Made by a program: the position numbers and the translations under genes. Below, one piece after another: positions 45,150 to 54,696 of a stretch of DNA of 62,387 nucleotides (positions within the stretch are counted from its first letter, which is position 1; each line of letters opens with the position of its first letter). Below the pieces are notes generated by a model. That model ran no database searches. It saw only the letters and a list, made by a program, of their open reading frames with translations, and was not told the DNA's origin. The stretch is from Paenibacillus sp. 32O-W (lineage in GTDB: Bacteria > Bacillota > Bacilli > Paenibacillales > NBRC-103111), in NCBI RefSeq assembly GCF_007679495.1, contig NZ_VEGP01000029.1, forward strand, positions 1 to 62,387. The letters run 5' to 3'.

Positions 45150-47041
45150 TGTGATCTGGCCGCCGTTACTTGATTATAGTGTTCCAAATAAACAAGGAGG
45201 ATGGAAATATCCGCCGGTGAAACCCCGGAAATACGTGAAGCCTGGCCAATCGACAGCGGACGGATTTTGGATAGCTTCTGCCGGGCCTCGATCGCAATTC
45301 CATGAATGTCGTCATAGACGATATCCTCCGGAATCTTCTTCTTCTCCATCTTTTTCAACCTTTCTACCTGCTGCAGCTGCTTCTCGATATAACCGGAATA
45401 TTTGAATTGAATTTCCACCTGTTCCTTAACGTCCTCCGGCAATTCAACCGGCGATGGGGAAATCGCCTCAATGTGGGCATAAGTCACTTCCGGCCTGCGC
45501 AGAAGAGAGCCCAATTCAACCGCATTATTCAGTTCAACCGTTCCGGCTTCCCTCAAGATTTGTTGAACGTTCGGCTCCGGTCTGACTTTCGTTTGCTTCA
45601 GCCGTTCCAATTCCTGTTCAATCATCTCTTTCTTCTGAACGAATTTTCTGTAGCGTTCCTCTGGAATCAGTCCGATATCGTAACCTATCTGGGTCAGCCT
45701 CAGATCGGCGTTGTCATGACGCAGCAGCAACCGGTATTCGGCGCGGGAAGTGAGCAAACGATAAGGCTCGTTAGTTCCTTTCGTCACCAGGTCATCGATC
45801 AGAACTCCGATATATCCCTGAGATCGATCGAGAATAACCGGCTCCTCCCCCTTGACCTGGCGGGCCGCATTTATGCCTGCCATAATACCTTGGGCAGCGG
45901 CTTCCTCATACCCGGATGTTCCGTTAAGCTGTCCTGCCGTAAACAGCGAACGAATTCGCTTCGTTTCCAATGTGGGCCACAATTGGTTAGGGACAATCAC
46001 ATCATATTCAATGGCATAACCGGTTCTCATCATCTCCGCTTTTTCCAGGCCCGGCACAGACCGAATCATGCGAATCTGGATTTCTTCCGGCATGCTGGTG
46101 GAGAGACCTTGTATATAATACTCCGAAGTATGCCTTCCCTCCGGCTCCAGAAAAATTTGATGCTTCGGCTTATCGGCGAAACGCACGATTTTATCCTCAA
46201 TAGAAGGACAATAACGGGTTCCGACCCCTTCGATCGCACCCGAAAACATCGGCGCCCGGTGCAAATTGTTACTTATAATGTCGTGCGTCTCCGGCGATGT
46301 ATAAGTCAACCAGCATGGCAGCTGGTCCTTGATGCTCTCTGTCGTTTCATAGGAAAAATGGCTGGGATTCTCGTCCCCGGGCTGAATTTCCATCTTCGTG
46401 AAATCGATCGTTTCCTTATTAATCCGCGGAGGAGTGCCTGTTTTGAAGCGGACCAGCTCGAAGCCCAGAGCCTTCAAGCATTCGGACAGCTTCACCGATG
46501 GCTGCTGGTTATTCGGACCGCTCTCATACATGAGCTCTCCCATAATTACTTTTCCTCTTAAATAGGTTCCTGTTGTGAGAACAACCGCCTTGCCAAAATA
46601 TTGAGCCCCTGTCTTCGTGACGACTCCCTTGCATACTCCGTCCTCGACAATCAGATCCTCCACCATTCCTTGGCGCAGGCTAAGGCGCTCCTGCTTTTCG
46701 ATGGTTTCCTTCATCGTTTGCTGATACAGAAACTTATCCGCTTGAGCCCGCAAGGCGTGAACGGCCGGTCCCTTCCCCGTATTCAACATCCTCATCTGAA
46801 TATAGGTCTTGTCGATATTCCGTCCCATCTCCCCGCCCAAGGCATCCACTTCACGGACGACATGCCCTTTGGCCGGCCCGCCAATCGAAGGATTGCACGG
46901 CATAAAGGCGATCATATCCAAATTGATGGTCAGCAACAATGTTTGACAGCCCATTCTCGCAGCGGCTAGAGCCGCCTCACAACCGGCATGCCCCGCCCCG
47001 ATGACGATGACATCAAAATGACCTGCATCATATCCCATCAT
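45146..47041 (-). CDS. mnmG: tRNA uridine-5-carboxymethylaminomethyl modification enzyme MnmG (GidA)
   Basis: FAD-dependent partner of MnmE that modifies U34 of some tRNAs. The N-terminal Rossmann motif [19 protein letters not shown] and the GidA signature [19 protein letters not shown] (about residues 50-70) are clear. I start at ATG 47041 with GGAAGGTG upstream; the next codon is also ATG. The longer frame reads into the upstream gap without a ribosome site. About 630 residues, as usual. Confidence 0.96.
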   Translation of the reverse strand: MMGYDAGHFDVIVIGAGHAGCEAALAAARMGCQTLLLTINLDMIAFMPCNPSIGGPAKGHVVREVDALGGEMGRNIDKTYIQMRMLNTGKGPAVHALRAQADKFLYQQTMKETIEKQERLSLRQGMVEDLIVEDGVCKGVVTKTGAQYFGKAVVLTTGTYLRGKVIMGELMYESGPNNQQPSVKLSECLKALGFELVRFKTGTPPRINKETIDFTKMEIQPGDENPSHFSYETTESIKDQLPCWLTYTSPETHDIISNNLHRAPMFSGAIEGVGTRYCPSIEDKIVRFADKPKHQIFLEPEGRHTSEYYIQGLSTSMPEEIQIRMIRSVPGLEKAEMMRTGYAIEYDVIVPNQLWPTLETKRIRSLFTAGQLNGTSGYEEAAAQGIMAGINAARQVKGEEPVILDRSQGYIGVLIDDLVTKGTNEPYRLLTSRAEYRLLLRHDNADLRLTQIGYDIGLIPEERYRKFVQKKEMIEQELERLKQTKVRPEPNVQQILREAGTVELNNAVELGSLLRRPEVTYAHIEAISPSPVELPEDVKEQVEIQFKYSGYIEKQLQQVERLKKMEKKKIPEDIVYDDIHGIAIEARQKLSKIRPLSIGQASRISGVSPADISILLVYLEHYNQVTAARSQ

Positions 47042-47248
47042 TTTCACCTTCCTTATCCTTTTTCTTATATGAAAAGTTAAACGGTTTTGGGAACACTTTG
47101 CGCCGAGTTTCGACATCAACGTGCTCCTTCCTAGTATCTTATATATAGTTATAAGGCTTGGAATCCGACGAAAAATCCTATCTTTCGTTCCTAAATAAGC
47201 GCCCGATTTTAAAGGATATTATCCTCACCCGGATCCTATTTTACCTTT

Positions 47249-48625
47249 TTACTTCCCTAAACAAAACTGTGAGAAAATTTGGTCGATCAGTGATTCTCCA
47301 ACGGAATCCCCTATAATTTCTCCCAACTGCTCCCAACTGTTGCGTACATCTATTTGAATCATATCGATGGGCACGAATTGCTCCGCCGCCATCATGGCCT
47401 CCCGAAGGGAAGCCTTAGCTTCCTTAAGCAGATGAATGTGGCGGACATTGCTGACATAAGTCGCATCATTCGACTCCAGCCGCCCGCTGAAGAATATGGC
47501 GGAGATGGCCTTCTCCAGCTCCTCCATCCCCCTGTTCTCCTGGACCGACATCATTACAATACGCTCTTCATCCAGGAAAGAGGACAATCTTCCGATATCC
47601 AGCTTCCGGGGCAAATCGATTTTGTTGACGATAACAATTACTTGTCGGTCTTTAAGCTGCTCAAGCAATTGCAGCTCATCGTCATTCAGCTCCTCGCCCG
47701 CATTAAGGACAAGCAGGATCAGATCCGCATCCGACAATGCGCTTCGCGATTTCTCGACACCGATCTGCTCGACAACATCCGACGTTTCGCGAATTCCCGC
47801 TGTATCCAACAGCTTCAACGGAATCCCGTTAATCGTAACATACTCTTCAATAACGTCTCTAGTGGTCCCGGGAATATCCGTTACGATCGCCCGGTTTTCT
47901 TGGGCAAGGGCATTCAGCAGAGAAGATTTCCCTACATTCGGACGGCCCACTATAGCCGTTACGATTCCCTCGCGTATTATTTTTCCTTGCTCCGCCGTTT
48001 TCAATAATTCATCTATTTTGGCGATCGCTTCCCTGCTTTTGTCGACAATGAATGCACTGGTCATTTCCTCGACATCATGCTCTGGATAATCGATATTCAC
48101 CTCTATATGGGCCATAAGCTCCACCAACTGCTGCCTCAACTGCTTAATTTGTTGGGAAAGTGACCCTTCCGCCTGCTTCATGGCTATTTTATAAGCACGG
48201 TCCGATTTGGAGCGAATCAAATCAATTACCGCCTCGGCCTGGGAAAGGTCAATCCGTCCATTCAAGAAAGCCCTCTTCGTGAACTCCCCCGGTTCAGCCA
48301 GCCGAATGCCTTTGCTCAACAGAAGATCCAGCACTTTCTTAACCGACACCAATCCCCCATGGCAGCCTATTTCGACAACATCCTCCATCGTAAACGAGCG
48401 TGGGGCTCTCATCACCGTAACCAGCACCTCGTCGACCTTCTCCAGTGACTCCGGATCTTGAATAAACCCGTAGTGCACCGTATGGGTGGCCGCTTCGGTC
48501 AGTCTTGTTCTAGATTTAAACACCTGTTCTACATTAGGAATGGCATCCTGCCCGCTGACCCGAATAACCGCAATACTTCCCTCTCCCAGCGGTGTTGCAA
48601 TAGCCGCAATCGTATCATGAATCAT
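47249..48625 (-). CDS. mnmE: tRNA modification GTPase MnmE (TrmE)
   Basis: Works with MnmG on U34 of tRNA. N-terminal tetrahydrofolate-binding domain, helical domain, and inserted G domain: GRPNVGKSSL (P-loop), DIPGTTRD and NKIDL. The C-terminus ends CLGK, the conserved catalytic cysteine tail (usually CIGK). ATG 48625 has AGGAGG upstream; the longer frame begins in a terminator and is not real. 458 residues. It starts its own transcript after the jag terminator. Confidence 0.97.
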   Translation of the reverse strand: MIHDTIAAIATPLGEGSIAVIRVSGQDAIPNVEQVFKSRTRLTEAATHTVHYGFIQDPESLEKVDEVLVTVMRAPRSFTMEDVVEIGCHGGLVSVKKVLDLLLSKGIRLAEPGEFTKRAFLNGRIDLSQAEAVIDLIRSKSDRAYKIAMKQAEGSLSQQIKQLRQQLVELMAHIEVNIDYPEHDVEEMTSAFIVDKSREAIAKIDELLKTAEQGKIIREGIVTAIVGRPNVGKSSLLNALAQENRAIVTDIPGTTRDVIEEYVTINGIPLKLLDTAGIRETSDVVEQIGVEKSRSALSDADLILLVLNAGEELNDDELQLLEQLKDRQVIVIVNKIDLPRKLDIGRLSSFLDEERIVMMSVQENRGMEELEKAISAIFFSGRLESNDATYVSNVRHIHLLKEAKASLREAMMAAEQFVPIDMIQIDVRNSWEQLGEIIGDSVGESLIDQIFSQFCLGK

Positions 48626-48662
48626 TCTATTACCACCTCCTGAGCAGCTTAATCGGTATGGA

Positions 48663-48706
48663 AAGAAAAAAAGCAATGACTCCCTCTTCGGCAAGAAGTC
48701 ATTGCA
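48663..48706 (-). terminator. Terminator between jag and mnmE
   Basis: GCAATGACT and AGTCATTGC pair on the minus strand, followed by TTTTTTTC, just after the jag stop codon. It separates the yidC-jag transcript from mnmE onwards. Confidence 0.85.
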
Positions 48707-48712
48707 CCGTTC

Positions 48713-49330
48713 CTACTTTAAGGCGATCACCACTCTGCGATTCGGCTCTTCCCCTTTACTGTATGTTTTCACCGAAGGGTGATCCTGTAGTTTGGAATGG
48801 ATAATTTTGCGTTCAAGGGAAGACATCGGTTCCAGAATGACTTCCTTCTTACTCTTGATAACCCTGGAAGCCAATCGCATGGCGAGATCTTCTAATGTTT
48901 TTCTTCTGCGGCTCCGGAAATCTTCGGCATCCAGCACTATTTTAACATGGGTATTGGAATAACGGTTAGCTACAATATTTACTAAATATTGGAGAGCATC
49001 TAAAGTTTGCCCTCTTCTTCCGATTAATATCCCTAACTCTTCCCCGTTCAAGTCGAACGTCGTCAAATCCCTTCCGGCCTGAACATCGATATCCGTACGC
49101 AAATTCATCGTCCGAAAAATATCTTTAAGAAATGCCACAGCTTCCTCAATCGGATCAGGAATTAATTCGAGCTCTACCTTCGCATCCTTGGCACCAATTA
49201 GTCCAAACAGCCCTCTCGAGGGCTGTTCAAGAATGTTTACTTTAACTCGGTCTTCCGTTACTTCCCACTTTCCTAACCCTTGCTTTACGGCATCTTCAAC
49301 CGTTTTTCCAGAAACCACAATCTTCTTCAT
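48713..49330 (-). CDS. jag: Jag/KhpB RNA-binding protein (SpoIIIJ-associated)
   Basis: A 205-residue RNA-binding protein with Jag_N domain (VVSGKTVEDAVKQGLGKW), a KH domain containing GILIGRRGQTLDALQYL, and a C-terminal R3H domain (residues about 145-205, ending PNRRVVIALK). Known as KhpB, a partner of KhpA affecting cell division and sRNA. Follows yidC by 15 bases, the standard pairing. Confidence 0.95.
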   Translation of the reverse strand: MKKIVVSGKTVEDAVKQGLGKWEVTEDRVKVNILEQPSRGLFGLIGAKDAKVELELIPDPIEEAVAFLKDIFRTMNLRTDIDVQAGRDLTTFDLNGEELGILIGRRGQTLDALQYLVNIVANRYSNTHVKIVLDAEDFRSRRRKTLEDLAMRLASRVIKSKKEVILEPMSSLERKIIHSKLQDHPSVKTYSKGEEPNRRVVIALK

Positions 49331-49345
49331 TAGAAATGGCCACCC

Positions 49346-50068
49346 CTATTTTTTAGATGGTCTATAAAGAATATAGGATTGTATGATTGTGAAGATGTTG
49401 CTGTATACCCAGTACAAAGGCAGCGCAGCCGGAAAATTCATAGCCATTACGAAGATAAGCACCGGGAAAATAAATAACAGGGCCTGCATGGGCGAATTGC
49501 TCACTTGGGTCGACATGACCTTCTGCTGCAAATAAGTCGTCAAAGCGGCCAGCACCGGCAGTACATAGAACGGATCGGGCTTACCCAGCTCCATCCACAA
49601 GAAAGAATGGTTAGCGATTTCCCCATTACGCATAATCGCATTATACAGTGCAATCAGAATCGGCATCTGAACAAGTAAAGGCAAGCATCCCGCTAACGGG
49701 TTGACGTTATGCTTTTGAAACAGCTTCATGGTTTCTTCTTGCTGCTTTTGCGGATTGTCCTTGTACTTCTCTTTAATTTTCATCAATTCGGGTTGAATCG
49801 CTTGCATTTGCTTCGAGCTGCGGTATTGCTTCAGCGTAAGCGGCAAAACGAGGAATCGGATAATCACTGTAACGATCAGGATGGATAATCCGTATTGGCC
49901 CCACAGCATATCGGCGAACCAGTTCAGTACACTGGAAAGCGGATAAACGAAATACTTGTCCCAAATTCCGTTGTTCGGATCAATGGGACTGAATTGCGTC
50001 GGACTACAGGCAGATAACAGCAGCACCAACAATCCCAGCGGTATTAACTTATAGAAGCGACGAATCAA
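49346..50068 (-). CDS. yidC: Membrane protein insertase YidC/SpoIIIJ
   Basis: YidC1/SpoIIIJ-type insertase that helps proteins fold into the membrane and in Bacillus supports sporulation. Lipoprotein signal with lipobox LLSAC (Cys about 20), then five hydrophobic segments and the conserved region MPILIALYNAI, and PALPLYWVYSNIF near the end. I choose TTG 50068 because GGAGG is eight bases upstream; the longer frame has no good site. About 240 residues. Confidence 0.93.
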   Translation of the reverse strand: MIRRFYKLIPLGLLVLLLSACSPTQFSPIDPNNGIWDKYFVYPLSSVLNWFADMLWGQYGLSILIVTVIIRFLVLPLTLKQYRSSKQMQAIQPELMKIKEKYKDNPQKQQEETMKLFQKHNVNPLAGCLPLLVQMPILIALYNAIMRNGEIANHSFLWMELGKPDPFYVLPVLAALTTYLQQKVMSTQVSNSPMQALLFIFPVLIFVMAMNFPAALPLYWVYSNIFTIIQSYILYRPSKK

Positions 50069-50167
50069 TATCAAATCCTCCCGGAAGTTTTGTGGGATAA
50101 CCAACCCGGCTTCCTAGACGTCTGCCATTCGTTCGTTCTCCAATCCAAAACTTTCTATATTATATAA

Positions 50168-50258
50168 GGATAAACGGCTATCGCCGTCCTCTGGACAGGC
50201 GCGTTTACCGATGAATATAAGAACAGGTATAAGGCGAAACTTATACTTTCTTATATTA
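50168..50258 (+). repeat. Repeat B, without an A insert
   Basis: A B copy with GGATAAACGGCTATCGCCG, CGTCCTCTGGACAGG, GTTTACCGATGAATATAAGAACAGG and CTTATACTTTCTTATATTA. The insertion point used at 34.5 and 36.7 kb is intact. It is in the 460-base gap between rnpA and yidC, directly upstream of a diverged A-like unit. Confidence 0.8.
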
Positions 50259-50262
50259 TGAG

Positions 50263-50379
50263 AAAAACTCCTATCGGAGTATTTCATGGATGAGCGACCG
50301 CGTTTAAAGGACGTTCTATTGCCAAATAGAATGGAAAGAGAGCGCTCGGTAAACGGGCTTCTTCCTTCTATTGCAGCAA
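50263..50379 (+). repeat. Diverged copy of repeat A next to repeat B
   Basis: AAAAACTCCTATCGGAGTA forms a hairpin with arms ACTCC/GGAGT, matching GCTCC/GGAGC of the standard units by a compensating change. The GGATGAGCGACC...AAAGG and TTGCCAAATAGAA landmarks follow in order, and a second hairpin pairs AATAGAATGGAA with TTCCTTCTATT. It lies downstream of B rather than inside it, so it may mark an older insertion. The next 150 bases up to rnpA hold nothing I recognise. Confidence 0.55.
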
Positions 50380-50530
50380 ATGCGGCATAATATCTCCCGT
50401 TCTACTAAATAGAAAGAAGGCAGAAATCGTTAACAGCCGCTTACTCAACCTTCCAATAATGCTCAATAGAGCAAATCATACATCAAAAAACAATATATCA
50501 TAACTACTGTAACAAATAAATATTTATCGA

Positions 50531-50875
50531 TTATTTCTTTTTGAACAAGCCCGCTTTTTTCAGGACATGGAACAAGCTTTTCTCCATTTCATGATAAGAC
50601 ATATCGGCGGCCGGTTTTCGGGCAATGAAAATAAGATCCGCATTCCCTTCAATACGGTCTATATTCAAGCGGATAATTTCCTTGACCACTCTGCGGATCC
50701 GATTACGGACGACTGCATTGCCTACCTTCTTGCTCACCGATACCCCTACCCTCAATGGCTGAGAGGCGTTCTTTTCCTTCCGGTAAAGCACAAACTGATG
50801 ATTCGCAGTCGACTTGCCCCAGCGGTACACTTTACTAAAATCTTCTCTTTTGGCCAAACGATTCTGTTTATGCAC
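50531..50875 (-). CDS. rnpA: Ribonuclease P protein component
   Basis: Protein subunit that helps the RNase P RNA process tRNA 5' ends. Conserved motif RVGVSVSKKVGNAVVRNRIRR, and the basic N-terminus (LAKREDFSKVY). 114 residues. Starts at GTG 50875 with GGGGAG six bases upstream. In most bacteria it is directly behind rpmH; here about 380 bases and a terminator lie between them. Confidence 0.97.
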   Translation of the reverse strand: MHKQNRLAKREDFSKVYRWGKSTANHQFVLYRKEKNASQPLRVGVSVSKKVGNAVVRNRIRRVVKEIIRLNIDRIEGNADLIFIARKPAADMSYHEMEKSLFHVLKKAGLFKKK

Positions 50876-51220
50876 TGCGAACTCCCCAATTTGTCAAGAA
50901 AACTTTAACCTTCCCTTGCTCCGAAAGAGAATGTGGTTTATAAGCCTCCATCCACATGCTCCGCCCTTTCTATTGGGACAGGCCTTTCGGACAGCAAGTA
51001 TAAGGTAACGCACTCCATGAACGGCCGGATCTTGATTACAGCAATCTATTTAGTTCTAGGTTTAACATTTTTGCCTTATTTAAAACTTGCGCTGCCGGCT
51101 GTTATGCCAGCTTGATCCTTCGGGGCTTCCTCCTTCCGAACCTTCATATTCCGAGAACCGAATCCTGGTATAAATTCAGTCCCTGTAAGCCAGGCAAGGA
51201 GACACCGGGCACCAAACAGG
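50876..51220. other. Non-coding gap between rnpA and rpmH
   Basis: About 345 bases without a supported gene. Short frames exist on the plus strand but lack ribosome sites. Since rpmH is followed by a terminator, a promoter for rnpA should lie here. The minus strand has TTGACA at about 50899-50904, but it is too close to the rnpA start to serve with a downstream -10, so I cannot place the promoter. Confidence 0.45.
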
Positions 51221-51252
51221 AAAAAAGACCACTCGCAAGTGGTCTCAAAAAA
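51221..51252 (-). terminator. Terminator directly after rpmH
   Basis: AGACCACT and AGTGGTCT form a tight eight-base stem with a CGCA loop (TGCG on the minus strand), followed there by TTTTTTCC. It starts one base after the rpmH stop and would largely uncouple rnpA from the rpmH promoter. Confidence 0.88.
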
Positions 51253-51253
51253 A

Positions 51254-51388
51254 TTAAGCAGTCAGTACTTTTCTGCCCTTTTGGCGACGAGCTTGAATTA
51301 CCTTGCGGCCATTCTTCGTACTCATGCGCTTACGGAAACCGTGTACTTTTTTACGCTTTCTTACGTTCGGTTGGAAAGTCGGTTTCAT
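51254..51388 (-). CDS. rpmH: 50S ribosomal protein L34
   Basis: L34, 44 residues, starting [18 protein letters not shown] and ending QKGRKVLTA, almost identical to the family consensus. GGGGAGGTG precedes the ATG. It is divergent from dnaA across the oriC region, as in most bacteria, and immediately followed by a terminator. Confidence 0.97.
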   Translation of the reverse strand: MKPTFQPNVRKRKKVHGFRKRMSTKNGRKVIQARRQKGRKVLTA

Positions 51389-51435
51389 TATATAGCACCT
51401 CCCCGAGGAATTACATCCCAAAAATACCTCTAATA

Positions 51436-51464
51436 ATTAAATCATCTCGCAGGCCAAAAGTCAA
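51436..51464 (-). promoter_or_regulatory. Likely promoter of rpmH
   Basis: On the minus strand TTGACT (51459-51464), 17 bases, TTTAAT (51436-51441), about 48 bases before the rpmH start. Confidence 0.65.
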
Positions 51465-51509
51465 CCGGACTTCACTCTGGAGCCCGCGCTATTTTCATCC
51501 ACGGAAGGC

Positions 51510-51794
51510 TGTGAATAATTTTGTGGCAAATTTAGCAGAACTCTGTCGAAATATCAACAATTTATAAACACTGGACAGGTATGTGCATCGAATCTATTCA
51601 CAAGTTGGCGAAATTGTGGATAATTTATCGAATTCCATTGAATCCTCTCCCTCTTTTTGATATATTTAAATTGTTTTCGCCTGTGGATATTTATCAAATA
51701 CATAGAAATTATCAACATGTTGTGGATAATATTGTGAACAATTTGAACTTTTCCTTCCCAATAACCCTTCTAATTCCCTTGATAATGTGGATAA
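51510..51794. other. oriC, upstream part: cluster of DnaA boxes
   Basis: Seven or more 9-base sites close to TTATNCACA occur between rpmH and dnaA: TGTGAATAA 51510-51518, CTATTCACA 51594-51602, TGTGGATAA 51616-51624, TGTGGATAT 51682-51690, TTATCAACA 51709-51717, TGTGGATAA 51721-51729 and 51786-51794, plus a weaker TGTGAACAA at about 51733. This corresponds to the incA/incB side of the bipartite Bacillus origin. The last box directly abuts TTGACA, a possible -35 of dnaA, suggesting DnaA autoregulation. Confidence 0.88.
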
Positions 51795-51866
51795 TTGACA
51801 TGTTGTTCCTTGATATGACAATATATTCAATGGCTGTCGCCACGTTTTTTAAAGGAGTGACTGTTT

Positions 51867-53225
51867 GTGGAAAGCCATGTCAATAACTTATGGCAACAAG
51901 TACTTTCAGAAATTCAAACCAAGCTAAGCAAGCCCAGTTTTGATACGTGGCTTAAATCTACCCAAGCAAAGGTATTTACCGATACCCTCCTTGTCATATG
52001 CGCTCCTAACAATTTTGCACGCGAATGGCTGGAAACCCGGTATGCCAAGATGATCAAGGCGACGGTTTACGAATGTTTAGGCAAGGATGTGACTGTAGAG
52101 GTCGTCATTGAGGACGGCTCCCCTGCCCAGCCTCCATCCATACAAACCGCAGCACCGGTTCAACCCGAGACCGCCGTTCAGGAAGAATGGTCTTACGCCA
52201 GTATGATGAACCCCAAATATACGTTCGATACGTTCGTTATCGGCGCCGGGAACCGGTTTGCCCATGCGGCTTCTTTAGCTGTGGCCGAAGCGCCTGCGAA
52301 ATCGTATAATCCGCTATTTTTATATGGTGGAGTGGGACTTGGCAAAACCCATTTAATGCATGCCATCGGACATTATGTACTCGAGCATAATCCCAATGCG
52401 CGGGTTCTCTATATATCTTCCGAGAAATTTACGAATGAATTTATTAACGCGATCCGTGACAACCGCGGCGAGAGCTTCCGGAACAAGTACCGCAACATCG
52501 ACGTTCTGCTCATCGATGATATTCAGTTTCTCGCCGGCAAAGAGCAGACCCAGGAGGAATTCTTCCATACTTTCAATGCTCTGCACGAAGAAAGTAAGCA
52601 AATTATTATTTCAAGCGACAGGCAGCCGAAAGAAATCCCGACCCTGGAGGAGAGGCTGCGCTCCCGGTTCGAATGGGGCTTGATCACAGATATTCAGCCT
52701 CCGGATCTGGAGACCAGAATCGCCATCCTGCGCAAGAAGGCCAAAGCGGAGAATCTGGAAATTCCGAATGAAGCCATGGTCTATATCGCCAATCATATTG
52801 ATACGAATATCCGCGAGCTGGAAGGCGCCCTGATTCGCGTAGTCGCTTATTCTTCTCTTATTAACGAAGACATTACCGTTTCCCTGGCGGCCGATGCGTT
52901 GAAGGATATTATCCCTTCCTCCCGGCCCAAAGTAATTACCATTCAAGATATTCAACAGAAGGTCGGGGAATTTTACGGGTTGAAGCTGGAGGATTTCAAG
53001 GCGAGGAAACGGACGAAAGCCGTCGCTTTTCCAAGGCAGGTCGCGATGTATCTGTCTCGTGAACTCACCGACTACTCCCTTCCCAAAATTGGAGAAGCCT
53101 TCGGAGGAAGAGATCATACGACCGTTATTCATGCCCACGACAAAATTACAATGACGCTTAAGCAAGATCCGGAATTGGGCAAGATCATTCAGAATCTGAC
53201 CGAAAAAATTAAAAATCCCAGTTGA
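51867..53225 (+). CDS. dnaA: Chromosomal replication initiator DnaA
   Basis: Initiator ATPase of 452 residues that binds the flanking DnaA boxes and melts the origin. Domain I (residues 1-80), a short variable domain II, AAA+ domain III with GGVGLGKTH (P-loop) and LLIDDIQFL (Walker B), and domain IV with the DNA-binding helix-turn-helix signature [11 protein letters not shown]. The start is GTG 51867, with AAAGGAGTG upstream. DnaA boxes lie on both sides of the gene. Confidence 0.98.
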   Translation: MESHVNNLWQQVLSEIQTKLSKPSFDTWLKSTQAKVFTDTLLVICAPNNFAREWLETRYAKMIKATVYECLGKDVTVEVVIEDGSPAQPPSIQTAAPVQPETAVQEEWSYASMMNPKYTFDTFVIGAGNRFAHAASLAVAEAPAKSYNPLFLYGGVGLGKTHLMHAIGHYVLEHNPNARVLYISSEKFTNEFINAIRDNRGESFRNKYRNIDVLLIDDIQFLAGKEQTQEEFFHTFNALHEESKQIIISSDRQPKEIPTLEERLRSRFEWGLITDIQPPDLETRIAILRKKAKAENLEIPNEAMVYIANHIDTNIRELEGALIRVVAYSSLINEDITVSLAADALKDIIPSSRPKVITIQDIQQKVGEFYGLKLEDFKARKRTKAVAFPRQVAMYLSRELTDYSLPKIGEAFGGRDHTTVIHAHDKITMTLKQDPELGKIIQNLTEKIKNPS

Positions 53226-53230
53226 TAACG

Positions 53231-53286
53231 AAGAAGCCTATGCACAATCTATTCACATGTGGATAGGCTTGATTCTTGTCTTTTTT
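53231..53286 (+). terminator. dnaA terminator hairpin that contains DnaA boxes
   Basis: AAGCCTAT and ATAGGCTT form the base of a stem, extended by CACA/TGTG, six bases after the dnaA stop. A T-rich run (TTCTTGTCTTTTTT) follows. Two DnaA boxes (53249-53257 and 53258-53266) lie in the loop and on the right arm. The same DNA may end the dnaA transcript and bind DnaA as part of the origin. Confidence 0.65.
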
Positions 53287-53356
53287 ATTCACATATCCAC
53301 ATATTCAGGCCGCCTACTACTATTACTACTAAAAAAAAGATATAATTTAAAATAGA
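53249..53356. other. oriC, downstream part: DnaA boxes, DnaA-trio and AT-rich unwinding element
   Basis: Four sites lie at 53249-53257 (CTATTCACA), 53258-53266 (TGTGGATAG), 53285-53293 (TTATTCACA) and 53293-53301 (ATATCCACA). After a short GC block follows CTACTACTATTACTACTAA (53314-53332), a run of three-base repeats matching the DnaA-trio, then an A-rich stretch (AAAAAAAAGATATAATTTAAAA). This order (boxes, spacer, trio, AT-rich) is that of the unwinding region downstream of dnaA in Bacillus subtilis. Confidence 0.88.
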
Positions 53357-53460
53357 AAAGCGTTCAGCGAAGCCACATTTTCCACAATGGAAGTTTTGTG
53401 TCCTGCTCAGCTTTAAATTCTATTAGAGTAGTTTTTCTCATTTTTCCCAAGCTGCATACA

Positions 53461-53490
53461 TTATGCCGGCTTTTTCGAGTTTGCTATAAT
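53461..53490 (+). promoter_or_regulatory. Possible promoter of dnaN
   Basis: A perfect TATAAT lies at 53485-53490, 47 bases before the dnaN start. The matching -35 (TTATGC, 53461-53466, spacing 18) is weak. Confidence 0.45.
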
Positions 53491-53536
53491 ACAGGTTATG
53501 AGCCGTTTCTTATTTTAAGAACCCGGGAGTGAAATT

Positions 53537-54679
53537 ATGAAACTGACGATTTTAAAAGACCAGCTGAGCGAATCGATCCAGCATGTGTCGAAAGCGATTT
53601 CCAGCCGCACAACCATTCCAATCCTTAGCGGAATAAAGATAGATGCTACTCCTAAAGGAGTTATGTTAACGGCAAGCGATACGGACATTTCCATCCAATC
53701 CTTTATTCCATTGGAGAATGATGGGATAGAAAATGTGCAATTGGTCCAAACTGGTAGCGTCGTGCTACCCGCCAAATTTTTCATGGAAATGGTGCGCAAG
53801 CTGCCTTCCGAACAGATAGAAATCGAAGCCGGCGAAAATCATCAAACGATCATCCGTTCAGGAACAGCCGAGTTTCAATTAGTCGGATTCGATTCGGAGG
53901 AATACCCCCTTCTCCCCCAAGTCGATGAGGAGAAAGTCATCTCGATGTCCAGCGATCTGCTGAAGGCAATGATCAAGCAGACCTCCTTCGCTGTATCCAC
54001 AAGCGAAACGACACCGATTCTGACTGGAGTTCTCTGGTCGTTGACAGAGAATAATCTCAAGCTGATCGGATGCGACCGCCATCGTCTGGCCAGCCGGGAA
54101 TCTCAAATCGATACCCCTCCAGACCAGGTAATCAAGAGCGTCGTCATTTCCGGTAAAACCTTAAGCGAGCTGAACAAAATATTGCCGGATCATAACTCCT
54201 TGATCGATATCGTCTTTACCGAAACACTCGTGCTGTTCAAGCTGAGCAATGTTCTGTTCTATACTCGGGTGCTGGAAGGCGTATATCCGGATACCAGTAA
54301 ATTGATCCCGCAGCAATTCCAGACAGAAATGGTTATAAAATCCAAATCGTTAATGGACGCGATTGACCGGGCTTATTTGCTTACCAGAGAGAACAAGGCG
54401 AATATCGTAAAATTGGTTATGAACGACGATCAAACGATCGAAATTTCGTCCAGCTCATCCGATCTCGGCAAGGTCAAAGAAGTGCTTCCGGTCAGCAGCC
54501 ATTCCGGAAATCTTCTGCAGATCTCATTCAATTCCAAATTTATGCTCGATGCCTTAAAAGTTATCGATAGCGAATTCGTGCATATCGGATTTACCGGACC
54601 GATGAACCCGATTGTTATCCAGCCGGAGGACGGCACGAGAATTTTGCAGCTCATCCTTCCCTACCGGACTACCAGCTAA
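53537..54679 (+). CDS. dnaN: DNA polymerase III beta subunit (sliding clamp)
   Basis: Ring-shaped clamp that holds the polymerase on DNA. 380 residues in three similar domains; starts MKLTILKDQLSESIQHVSKAIS, with IPILSGI and the C-terminal ILPYRTTS, close to the family pattern. GGGAGTG precedes the ATG. Its place after dnaA and the unwinding element is standard. Confidence 0.98.
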   Translation: MKLTILKDQLSESIQHVSKAISSRTTIPILSGIKIDATPKGVMLTASDTDISIQSFIPLENDGIENVQLVQTGSVVLPAKFFMEMVRKLPSEQIEIEAGENHQTIIRSGTAEFQLVGFDSEEYPLLPQVDEEKVISMSSDLLKAMIKQTSFAVSTSETTPILTGVLWSLTENNLKLIGCDRHRLASRESQIDTPPDQVIKSVVISGKTLSELNKILPDHNSLIDIVFTETLVLFKLSNVLFYTRVLEGVYPDTSKLIPQQFQTEMVIKSKSLMDAIDRAYLLTRENKANIVKLVMNDDQTIEISSSSSDLGKVKEVLPVSSHSGNLLQISFNSKFMLDALKVIDSEFVHIGFTGPMNPIVIQPEDGTRILQLILPYRTTS

Positions 54680-54696
54680 TAAAGGAGTAAGGAAGA

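Noticed and set aside
45302-46561. Plus-strand frame of 419 codons opposite mnmG
   Set aside because: Long only because mnmG lacks certain codons; mnmG is certain and complete.
51795-51830. dnaA promoter from TTGACA 51795
   Set aside because: The only good -10 candidate (TATATT) is 21 bases away; the pair is too weak to report as a site.
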